26,030 bases of DNA from DATBFX01 sp036558305 (GTDB taxonomy: Bacteria; Chloroflexota; Chloroflexia; Thermomicrobiales; UBA6265). Shown piece by piece: positions 14,016 to 20,205 of this stretch. Every line of letters starts with the position of its first letter. Position 1 is the stretch's first letter. The translations under genes were made by a program, and so were the position numbers. The notes under the pieces were generated by a model. It did no database searches. It saw nothing but the letters and a program-made list of their open reading frames with translations, and was not told the DNA's origin. The stretch covers positions 1 through 26,030 of the forward strand of contig DATBFX010000377.1 of the NCBI GenBank assembly GCA_036558305.1, written 5' to 3'.

Positions 14016-14084
14016 GGAGGGCGGAAGGCGGCAGGCGTGAGGATGAACGACGTTCTCCCACCCTCCGCCCTCCGCCCTCCGCCG
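14016..14084 (+). repeat. Inverted heptamer array, rpmJ-rpsM gap
   Basis: The left arm (14016-14036) has GGAGGGC, GGAAGGC and GGCAGGC. The right arm (14062-14082) has three perfect CCTCCGC units and a few more bases. The word is close to the GGCGGAA word of two other gaps. The array starts four bases after the rpmJ stop and ends four bases before the GAGGGA ribosome site of rpsM. Confidence 0.88.
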
Positions 14085-14100
14085 AGCGAGGGAACGGACG

Positions 14101-14478
14101 ATGGCGAGAATCGCGGGTGTCGATCTTCCGCGCGAGAAGCGGGTCGAAGTCGCGTTGACCTACATCTACGGGATCGGTCTGCACACCAGTCAGCAGTTGC
14201 TGGCTCGGACGCAGGTCAATCCGGACACGCGCGTGCGTGACATGACCGACGACGAGGTCAACCGCCTGCGCGACATCATCGACAAAGAGATGCGCGTCGA
14301 AGGCGACCTCCGGCGCGAAGTCTCGATGAACATCAAGCGCCTGATGGACATCGGTTCGTATCGCGGTCTGCGCCACCGTCGCGGCATGCCGACGCGCGGC
14401 CAGCGGACGCGAACCAACGCGCGGACGCGGCGCGGCCCGCGACGCGCGGTTGGCGCACGCAAGAAGACGACGAAGTAA
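14101..14478 (+). CDS. rpsM: 30S ribosomal protein S13
   Basis: S13 lies in the 30S head, touches the P-site tRNA and makes the B1 bridges to the 50S subunit. The 125-residue product opens MARIAGVDLPREKRVEVALTY, followed by IYGIG, and ends in the basic tail with the GLRHRRGMPTRGQRTRTNART segment, typical of the family. The SD is GAGGGA at 14088-14093. Neighbours rpmJ and rpsK are standard. Confidence 0.97.
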   Translation: MARIAGVDLPREKRVEVALTYIYGIGLHTSQQLLARTQVNPDTRVRDMTDDEVNRLRDIIDKEMRVEGDLRREVSMNIKRLMDIGSYRGLRHRRGMPTRGQRTRTNARTRRGPRRAVGARKKTTK

Positions 14479-14484
14479 GTCTCT

Positions 14485-14563
14485 GGCGTGAAGCGTGGGG
14501 CGTGAACCGCCCCGACCCGGCAAACGTCTCGGGTCGCGGCTTCCGGCCCACCGCTTCACACCC
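14485..14563 (+). repeat. Degenerate inverted heptamer array, rpsM-rpsK gap
   Basis: The left arm (14486-14506) reads GCGTGAA, GCGTGGG, GCGTGAA with exact period seven. The right side retains only one good unit, CGCTTCAC (14552-14559), which pairs with GTGAAGCG (14488-14495). The spacer holds another stem, GACCCG/CGGGTC (about 14514-14534). It looks like a decayed array and ends about seven bases before the GGAGG of rpsK. Confidence 0.65.
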
Positions 14564-14586
14564 GAAACCCGGAGGATTGACGAGCG

Positions 14587-15000
14587 ATGGCAGAACGACG
14601 TCGTGGTGGACAGGGGAAGGGCAAGACGCGGATCCGGCGTCGTGACCGAAAGAACATCCCTCGCGGGAAGGCATACGTGCAGGCCACGTTCAACAACACG
14701 ATCGTGACCCTGACCGACCCGGCAGGCAACGTCATTTCCTGGTCCAGTGCCGGCGCCAACGGGTTCAAGGGCTCGCGCAAGAGCACGCCATACGCGGCGC
14801 AGGTCACCGCCGAGCAGGCCGCCAGGCGAGCGATGGAGCACGGACTACGCCAGGTCGACGTCTTCGTCAAGGGCCCCGGCTCGGGTCGGGAGATGGCCAT
14901 CCGCGCCTTGCAAACCGCCGGCGTCATGGTCGTCTCGATCACCGACACGACGCCGATCCCGCACAACGGTTGCCGCCCACCGAAACGACGCCGCGTCTAA
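14587..15000 (+). CDS. rpsK: 30S ribosomal protein S11
   Basis: S11 forms part of the 30S platform near the E site. The 137-residue product has IPRGKAYVQATFNNTIVTLTD near residue 23, GFKGSRKSTPYAAQ, the VFVKGPGSGREMAIRAL loop and the C-terminal PIPHNGCRPPKRRRV. A GGAGG about 12 bases upstream serves ATG 14587. The N-terminal Arg/Gly-rich stretch is a little longer than in E. coli. Confidence 0.97.
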   Translation: MAERRRGGQGKGKTRIRRRDRKNIPRGKAYVQATFNNTIVTLTDPAGNVISWSSAGANGFKGSRKSTPYAAQVTAEQAARRAMEHGLRQVDVFVKGPGSGREMAIRALQTAGVMVVSITDTTPIPHNGCRPPKRRRV

Positions 15001-15078
15001 GAAGCTTCGAGCTTCGAGCTTCGAGCTTCGAGAGCAGGACGACTGACTCGAAGCTCGAAGCTCGAAGCCCGGTACTCG
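15001..15078 (+). repeat. Inverted heptamer array, rpsK-rpsD gap (21-bp perfect arms)
   Basis: The left arm has four perfect CTTCGAG units (15005-15032). The right arm has three perfect CTCGAAG units (15047-15067), then CCCGGTACTCG. Three units pair perfectly around a 14-base loop. The word and the closing GGTACTCG are shared with the rpsN-rpsH gap. The array begins right after the rpsK stop and ends four bases before the GAGGAGG upstream of rpsD. Confidence 0.95.
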
Positions 15079-15100
15079 TCTGAGGAGGATTGACCGAGGA

Positions 15101-15745
15101 ATGGCGAGATATACGGGCCCGGTCTGCCGGCTCTGCCGGCGCGAGGGGATGAAGCTCTTTTTGAAGGGCTCCCGCTGCGACAGCCCCAAGTGCCCGATCG
15201 TGCAACGGCAGCCGGCGCGGAACTTCCCGCCGGGTCAGCACGGTCAACGGCGCACGCGGCGGCCGTCGGAGTACGGGTTGCAGTTGCGCGAGAAGCAGAA
15301 GGTGCGCCGGTACTACGGCGTGCTCGAAACGCAGTTCCACAAGCACTACGTCGAAGCCGAGCGCCGCGGCGGCGTGACGGGCGACAACCTGCTCCAGATC
15401 CTGGAGTCGCGTCTGGACAACGTCGTCTACCGGATGGGGTTCGCCGATTCGCGCAAGCAGGCGCGGCAACTCGTCCGCCACGGCCACTTCCACGTCAACG
15501 GCCGCAAGACGAACATCCCGTCGTTCCTGGTTCGCCCGAACGACGAGGTCAAGGTGCGACCGGAAAGCCGGAAACGCGAGTACTTCAAGGACTTCGGCGA
15601 GGTCCTGCAGACCAAGCGACCGCCCGATTGGATCAGTCTCAACATCGGCGATCTCGGCGGCAGGATTTTGCAGTTGCCCACACGCGATCAGATCGAAGTT
15701 CCGGCGTTCAACGAGGCGTTGATCGTCGAGCACTACAGCCGGTAG
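15101..15745 (+). CDS. rpsD: 30S ribosomal protein S4, zinc form
   Basis: S4 nucleates 30S assembly and in E. coli represses the alpha operon. The 214-residue product has Cys9, Cys12, Cys26 and Cys31 in its N-terminal part, giving the zinc-binding C+ form, then an S4 RNA-binding domain (ESRLDNVVYRMGFADSRKQA and RHGHFHVNGRKTNIPSF) around residues 105-150. ATG 15101 is about 12 bases from GAGGAGG (15082-15088), and a nearer GAGGA abuts it. It is followed by a 90-nt array-free gap before rpoA. Confidence 0.97.
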   Translation: MARYTGPVCRLCRREGMKLFLKGSRCDSPKCPIVQRQPARNFPPGQHGQRRTRRPSEYGLQLREKQKVRRYYGVLETQFHKHYVEAERRGGVTGDNLLQILESRLDNVVYRMGFADSRKQARQLVRHGHFHVNGRKTNIPSFLVRPNDEVKVRPESRKREYFKDFGEVLQTKRPPDWISLNIGDLGGRILQLPTRDQIEVPAFNEALIVEHYSR

Positions 15746-15835
15746 CACGGATGGTCGGCCCTGGTCTGGCCGATCGGCGACCGGTCGGGCGCAACGGTGT
15801 GTGACCGTCGATGCCCATCGAGGAGGCGAGTCCGG
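15746..15835 (+). other. Gap without heptamers, rpsD-rpoA
   Basis: This 90-nt gap has no period-7 array. TCGGCC (15755-15760) can pair with GGCCGA (15768-15773) around a 7-base loop, with no T-run after it, so it is not a convincing terminator. AGGAGG at 15821-15826 is the rpoA ribosome site. No small gene was recognised. Confidence 0.55.
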
Positions 15836-16957
15836 TTGTTCGAAAAACCGCAGTTCCACATCGAAACCGTCGAGACCGGCCTCAATTACGGCCGTTACAA
15901 GATCGAGCCGCTCGAACCGGGCTACGGCACGACGCTCGGCAACGCCTTGCGCCGCATCCTCTTGCGCTCGCTCGAAGGCGTCGCCGTCTCCCGCGTCCGC
16001 ATCGACGGCGTCTGGCACGAGTTCTCGACCGTCAACAACGTCCGCGAGGACGTCACCGAAATCGTCCTCAACCTCAAGCGGATCCGCCTCAAGCGGGTGC
16101 TTGAGCTCAACGGCGAAGCCCGCGCCCACCTCTACGTGCGCGGCGACGCCACCGGCGACCGCACCGTGACCGCCGGTGACATCGCCTGGCCGTCCGAGGT
16201 CGACGTCATCAATCCCGACCTGCCGATCGCGACGCTGGCGACGCCGGACGCCGTCCTCGACATGGACCTCTGGGTCACCCGCGATCGCGGTTACCGACCG
16301 GCCGAAGCCCAGGAGACCTATTCGCTCGGCGAGATCCCGATCGACGCCATCTTCACGCCGATCCAGAAGGTCAACTTCGTCGTCGAGCACACCCGCGTCG
16401 GCCAGATGACCGACTTCGATCGCCTCATCCTGGAAATCCTCACCGACGGGACGATCGAACCGGATGACGCCCTGTCGCAGTCGGCGCAGATCCTGGTCGA
16501 TCACGCCCGCGTCTTCGCGGATTTCAATCGCAAGGACGGCGAGGGTGTCGGCGCCGGCAGCCCATACATCTCGGACGAGGTCCAGAACAAGGCGTTGGCC
16601 GAACTCGGTCTCTCGCCGCGCGTGCTCAACGCCCTGCGCAGCCGCCAGATCGAAAAGGTCGGTCAGGTCCTGACGATGGACCCCGACCAACTGCTTTCGA
16701 TCCGCAACTTCGGACCGCGCTCGTTGACCGAGTTGCGGCAAAAGCTGGCCGAGTTTGGCTACCTGCCCGAGAGCGACGCCGCCGCCTTTGGCGTCGGCGC
16801 CGGCAACTACCTCGACGAGCTCGCGTCGGCCATGGGCGACGAAGAGGGCGACGGCGAGACCGACGCCGACGCCGACGACGTGGCCGAGGCGATCGCCGCG
16901 CTGCGCGGGGACGATTCGTTCGGCGGCCGGGTCGGCGAGGAGGAAGACGAGGGATGA
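15836..16957 (+). CDS. rpoA: RNA polymerase alpha subunit with acidic tail
   Basis: The alpha subunit dimerises to start RNA polymerase assembly and its C-terminal domain touches UP elements and activators. TTG 15836, nine bases after a perfect AGGAGG (15821-15826), gives the family start FEKPQFHIET; no in-frame ATG or GTG fits. The N-terminal domain (with YGTTLGNALRRILLRSLEG) spans about residues 1-235 and the C-terminal domain (LAELGLSPRVLNALRS, then RNFGPRSLTEL) about 254-309. At 373 residues it exceeds the usual 310-330, owing to a 64-residue tail with 21 Asp/Glu. Its stop overlaps rplQ as ATGA. Confidence 0.96.
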   Translation: MFEKPQFHIETVETGLNYGRYKIEPLEPGYGTTLGNALRRILLRSLEGVAVSRVRIDGVWHEFSTVNNVREDVTEIVLNLKRIRLKRVLELNGEARAHLYVRGDATGDRTVTAGDIAWPSEVDVINPDLPIATLATPDAVLDMDLWVTRDRGYRPAEAQETYSLGEIPIDAIFTPIQKVNFVVEHTRVGQMTDFDRLILEILTDGTIEPDDALSQSAQILVDHARVFADFNRKDGEGVGAGSPYISDEVQNKALAELGLSPRVLNALRSRQIEKVGQVLTMDPDQLLSIRNFGPRSLTELRQKLAEFGYLPESDAAAFGVGAGNYLDELASAMGDEEGDGETDADADDVAEAIAALRGDDSFGGRVGEEEDEG

Positions 16958-17307
16958 GGCACCGCAAGGCCGGTCGCAAGTTCGGCCGCAATCCCGCCCA
17001 ACGCAAGGCGCTGCTTCGTCAGTTGGCGGTTTCGATGATCCTCCACGAGCGGATCACGACGACCGAGGCCAAGGCGAAAACGCTGCGCCCGATCGTCGAG
17101 AAACTGGTGACGATCGCGCGGCAGGATACGCATGCGCACCGGCACCTGATCATGACGAAGATCGACCACCCCCGGGCGATGGCGAAGTTGTTCGAGGTGA
17201 TCGCGCCTCGCTTCGAGTCGACGCCGGGCGGATACACGCGAATCTCGAAACTCGAACCCCGGCGCGGCGACGCCGCGCCGATGGCATTGATCGAATTTGT
17301 CGAGTAG
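16954..17307 (+). CDS. rplQ: 50S ribosomal protein L17
   Basis: L17 lies near the exit-tunnel opening of the 50S subunit. The 117-residue product opens MRHRKAGRKFGRNPAQRKALL and has the ERITTTEAKAKTLRPIVEKLVT helix region, ending GGYTRISKLEPRRGDAAPMALIEFVE, with all conserved parts present. ATG 16954 overlaps the rpoA stop by four bases, and a GAGGA in the end of rpoA serves as its ribosome site. Confidence 0.97.
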   Translation: MRHRKAGRKFGRNPAQRKALLRQLAVSMILHERITTTEAKAKTLRPIVEKLVTIARQDTHAHRHLIMTKIDHPRAMAKLFEVIAPRFESTPGGYTRISKLEPRRGDAAPMALIEFVE

Positions 17308-17356
17308 CAGCGGCCCCAGCCGGTTTCATCGCCCGGAGCGGCGAGCGCCGCGCCAG

Positions 17357-18166
17357 GTGCTGAAACTGGTGGTGGCCTACGACGGTCGCCGGTTCTTCGG
17401 TTCGCAACGGCAGGACGGCAAACGGACGGTCCAGGGCGAATTGGAGCGCGCGATCGAGGAAGTCGTGGAATTTCCGGTTCCGGCCTACTTCGCGGGCCGC
17501 ACCGATCAAGGAGTCCACGCGGTCGGCCAGGTCGCCAGCCTGGCGGACCACCGGCCCGAATTGCGGGATCAGACGGTGCAGAAGGCGCTGAACGCGCACT
17601 TGCCGGACGATCTCGCGGTGACGTCGGTCGAGCGGAAACTGCTCGGTTTTCACGCGAGGTACGACGCGCGGTGGCGGGAGTACCGGTACCGCGTTTGGAC
17701 GGGAGTTCGGCAACCGCTCGCGGCGGGAATCGTCTGGCAACGACCCGGATCGCTCGACATCGAGGCGATGAACCTCGCCGCGGCAAAGTTGACCGGCTCC
17801 CACGATGTGGCCTCCTTCGCCGGCGGCGGTGAAGGAGTACCGGGTTCGGAGCGGCAGGACCGGGTCCGGGGAACGACGCGAACGATCATCGTCTGCGACG
17901 TTCGCCGGATCTGTCCCTGGTGGGGAAACGCGGACCCGACCGGAACGCTGCTGGAGTTGCGGATCGCGGCGGACGGTTTCCTGCCGCGGATGGTGAGAAC
18001 CGTAGCGGGGGCGCTCGTCGAGGTCGGACGCGGCGCCCGACCCGCAACGTGGATCGACGAATTACTGGCAAGCCGCGATCGCCGGCTGGGGCCGATGACG
18101 GCACCGGCCATCGGCTTGACACTCTGGCGGGTCGGCTACGACGAAGACGACCCTAACGACGGATAA
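17357..18166 (+). CDS. truA: tRNA pseudouridine(38-40) synthase TruA
   Basis: TruA makes pseudouridine at positions 38-40 of the tRNA anticodon arm. The product has VVAYDGRRFFGSQRQ near its start, the catalytic-Asp motif GRTDQGVHAVGQ, RYDARWREYRYRV, the SFAGGGEG loop and the C-terminal DGFLPRMVRTVAGALVEVG. I chose GTG 17357 because VLKLVVAYDG starts as the family does; an in-frame TTG at 17297, overlapping rplQ by 11 bases, is an alternative, and neither has a clear SD. Linkage alpha operon-truA-rplM-rpsI is common in Gram-positive-type genomes. Confidence 0.9.
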   Translation: MLKLVVAYDGRRFFGSQRQDGKRTVQGELERAIEEVVEFPVPAYFAGRTDQGVHAVGQVASLADHRPELRDQTVQKALNAHLPDDLAVTSVERKLLGFHARYDARWREYRYRVWTGVRQPLAAGIVWQRPGSLDIEAMNLAAAKLTGSHDVASFAGGGEGVPGSERQDRVRGTTRTIIVCDVRRICPWWGNADPTGTLLELRIAADGFLPRMVRTVAGALVEVGRGARPATWIDELLASRDRRLGPMTAPAIGLTLWRVGYDEDDPNDG

Positions 18167-18226
18167 CGGATCGGAACGGCGGACCGACCGCGCCACGGTG
18201 GCCGCAACGAGGGGAGAAGGAGAGCC

Positions 18227-18661
18227 GTGGAACGACGGACGTGGTCTCCGAAACCGGGGGACATCTCGCGCGAGTGGTTCGTCGTCGACGCCGAAGGCAA
18301 AACGCTCGGGCGATTGGCGACGGTCATCGCGGCGACGCTGCGCGGCAAGACCAAGCCGACCTTCGCGCCGCACATGGACATGGGCGACTTCGTGATCGTC
18401 GTCAACGCGGAGAAGATCCGCGTGACCGGCACGAAGGAGACCGACAAGTATTACTACCGGCACTCGGGTTATCCCGGCGGCTTCAAGGCGATCCGACTTC
18501 GCGACGTACGCGCTAAACACCCGGAGCGCATCCTCGAATCCGCAGTCCGCGGAATGTTACCGAAGAACATCCTTGGCGAGCAGCAATTCAAAAAGCTCAA
18601 AGTCTACGTCGGACCCGAGCATCCCCACGCTTCGCAGCAGCCGAAACCGCTGTCCGTTTAA
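18227..18661 (+). CDS. rplM: 50S ribosomal protein L13
   Basis: L13 is an early-assembly 50S protein. The 144-residue product has REWFVVDAEGKTLGRLAT near residue 15, GDFVIVVNAEKIRVTGTKE and the segment AVRGMLPKNILGEQQFKKLKV followed by VYVGPEHPH. GTG 18227 is preceded by a strong AGAAGGAGAG. The 60-nt gap after truA holds no array. It pairs with rpsI as in most bacteria, and a heptamer array lies between them. Confidence 0.96.
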   Translation: MERRTWSPKPGDISREWFVVDAEGKTLGRLATVIAATLRGKTKPTFAPHMDMGDFVIVVNAEKIRVTGTKETDKYYYRHSGYPGGFKAIRLRDVRAKHPERILESAVRGMLPKNILGEQQFKKLKVYVGPEHPHASQQPKPLSV

Positions 18662-18664
18662 CGG

Positions 18665-18742
18665 AGTTGCCAGTAGACAGTAGTCAGTTGACAGATCGGG
18701 TCCTCTCCATCCGACAACTGACAACTGGCAACTGGCAACTGA
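18665..18742 (+). repeat. Inverted heptamer array, rplM-rpsI gap
   Basis: The left arm (18665-18692) has AGTTGCC, AGTAGAC, AGTAGTC and AGTTGAC. The right arm (18715-18742) has CAACTGA, CAACTGG, CAACTGG and CAACTGA. The right arm is homogeneous and the left drifted, as in several other gaps. It begins four bases after the rplM stop and ends one or two bases before the CAGGAG of rpsI. It is the last complete array in the window. Confidence 0.92.
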
Positions 18743-18754
18743 TCAGGAGTCACG

Positions 18755-19153
18755 ATGGAAAAGCAACGCTACCACTACGGAACCGGCCGGCGGAAGACCG
18801 CGGTCGCGCGAGTGCGGCTCTATCCGGGAACCGGCAACATCACCGTCAACGGCAAGTCGGTGCGCGAGTATTTCGGTGGCCGTGCCCTTCACGAAATCAA
18901 CATCCAACTGCCGTTGCGCTTGACCGCCACACTGGAGCGGTACGACGCGTTCGTCAAGGTTGTCGGCGGCGGCGTTTCGGGCCAGGCCGGCGCGGTTCGG
19001 CACGGCATTGCCCGTGCGCTCGCCCGCTCCGACGACGAGTTGCGCCCCGTGCTCAAGAGGGCGCAGCTTCTGACGCGAGATGCGCGCGTCAAGGAGCGCA
19101 AGAAGGTCGGGCTCAAGCGAGCCCGCAAGGCGCCCCAGTACACCAAACGCTAA
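18755..19153 (+). CDS. rpsI: 30S ribosomal protein S9
   Basis: S9 has a long C-terminal tail that reaches the P-site tRNA anticodon. The 132-residue product has YGTGRRKTAVARVRLYPG near residue 7, ITVNGKSVREYF, GGGVSGQAGAVRHGIARAL and the C-terminal KKVGLKRARKAPQYTKR, the usual tail ending in Lys-Arg. CAGGAG at about 18744 precedes ATG 18755. It is the last gene of the + strand run and converges with the next - strand gene. Confidence 0.97.
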   Translation: MEKQRYHYGTGRRKTAVARVRLYPGTGNITVNGKSVREYFGGRALHEINIQLPLRLTATLERYDAFVKVVGGGVSGQAGAVRHGIARALARSDDELRPVLKRAQLLTRDARVKERKKVGLKRARKAPQYTKR

Positions 19154-19193
19154 CGGCCGCGCGCCTCGCAGTTGCCCGACAGAGGACGAGAAG

Positions 19194-19220
19194 AAGGGGC
19201 GGGCCACCGGTCTGCCCCTT
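19194..19220. terminator. Candidate bidirectional terminator after rpsI
   Basis: AAGGGGC (19194-19200) pairs with GCCCCTT (19214-19220), and the stem extends inward through G-U and G-C pairs to a tight loop. It lies between the convergent ends of rpsI and the gene at 19230. On the - strand it is followed by CTTCTTCTCG, moderately T-rich; on the + strand the T-tract is poor. Confidence 0.5.
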
Positions 19221-19229
19221 GTCGTGCGT

Positions 19230-20042
19230 TCAGCGGTCCTCCACGCGGTCGAAGATCGTCGAGCGACGTTCGAAGCGGGGCCAGACCGGTACGATGCCGA
19301 AGCGGCTCCCCAGGCGTTCCACGGCCACCGTTGCCGAACGCTCCAGCGCCGCGGGCGCCCGCCAGCGCCAAATCGGCATGGGACAGACCACGGCAATCAC
19401 GCCGCCGAATCCCGCGTCGGCGCAGGCGGCAATCGTCCGCTGCATCAGGCGCGATCGGGTATGGCCGTCGAGCGTCGGCACCGGGTGGGCGATCCGAAGT
19501 AGCCGAAGGCGAGGCGCGAGGCGAGAAACCGCGGCCTCCGCTTCCCATAACCAATCGACCGGGCCGCTGAGATCCAACGCCAGGTCGAGGTCCCACTCCT
19601 CGGCAAGGTTGCGCAGGAGAGAGAGTCGCGTCAGGTGTGCTCGTCCACCCTCCGGGTTCCGGGGACGCACCGCAAGCGCGACGCGCACCGAATCGGCGAC
19701 CTCGTTCCGTAACTGCGTGGCGGTGGCAAGCTGTCGTTTCCCGTTGGGGCTCGCGCCTCCCTCTTCGTCGACGACGGCGATGCCCTCGTACTCGGTCCAG
19801 CCGGGCGGCAGCAAATCGCCGCTTGGTCGTGGGACCGAGGGGACCCAGAGCGAGAGGACGCCATCGAAACTGGGAAGTCGGTCGATGCGTGCGCATCGCC
19901 GGCGCAACGACGAGCCGGTTAAATCGATCTCGACCCCGTCGATGCCTGCCCTGTTCGCGATCTGGAGGAGTTCGTCGCACCCGAGCAACGGCGTGCTTCG
20001 CGACGAGAGGGCGAAACGAGGGCGAGGGGAGCCAGGATTCAT
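19230..20042 (-). CDS. TIM-barrel sugar phosphate isomerase/epimerase-like protein
   Basis: The 270-residue product looks like the xylose-isomerase-like TIM-barrel superfamily (AP endonuclease 2 fold): an early LLQIANRAGIDGVEIDLTG strand-helix, a WDLDLALDLSGPVDWLWEA segment near the middle, a LRLLRIAHPVP strand, and CADAGFGGVIAVVCPM. The metal ligands of true isomerases are not clearly placed, so catalytic function is open and no substrate can be named. A longer frame exists, but ATG 20042 has a strong AGGAGG seven bases upstream. It is separated by 163 nt from the next - strand gene and may have its own promoter. Confidence 0.6.
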   Translation of the reverse strand: MNPGSPRPRFALSSRSTPLLGCDELLQIANRAGIDGVEIDLTGSSLRRRCARIDRLPSFDGVLSLWVPSVPRPSGDLLPPGWTEYEGIAVVDEEGGASPNGKRQLATATQLRNEVADSVRVALAVRPRNPEGGRAHLTRLSLLRNLAEEWDLDLALDLSGPVDWLWEAEAAVSRLAPRLRLLRIAHPVPTLDGHTRSRLMQRTIAACADAGFGGVIAVVCPMPIWRWRAPAALERSATVAVERLGSRFGIVPVWPRFERRSTIFDRVEDR

Positions 20043-20205
20043 GTCCGGTCCTCCTGACCGCTGCGGGTGATCCGGCGGGGACGGCAACGTCTCGCCGGTG
20101 CGGGTCAGGACGCGAGAACGCGACCTGCAACGAGGCCCACCCTGGTGAGCCCATTACCCTGAGTCTAGCACTGCACGGGACACTTGCGCGATACCGATCG
20201 GACCG
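20043..20205 (-). other. Leader or promoter gap before the TIM-barrel gene
   Basis: Reading the - strand, TGCTAGACT (TAGACT at 20167-20162) resembles an extended -10 box without a clear -35. A leader of about 115 nt follows, with a small stem GGTCGCG-TTCT-CGCGTCC and then the AGGAGG ribosome site. No known riboswitch class was recognised, and no heptamer repeat is present. There is no clear terminator for the upstream peptidase gene. Confidence 0.35.

Noticed and set aside
14939..16741. 600-residue minus-strand frame opposite rpsD and rpoA
   Set aside because: It covers two certain genes and an array; codon-shadow composition and no domain.
501..18742. CRISPR arrays
   Set aside because: Units are only 7 bp, tandem without unique spacers, and face each other as inverted arms; no cas genes are near.
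501..18742. Insertion sequences or MITEs as the source of the arrays
   Set aside because: No transposase, no target-site duplications that I can see, and the word differs between loci. A small mobile unit remains possible only for the two arrays with the GGTACTCG tag.
18667..20070. 467-residue plus-strand frame through rpsI and the TIM-barrel gene
   Set aside because: It lies out of frame with S9 and opposite the - strand gene; its Arg/Ser-rich sequence is typical of a shadow.
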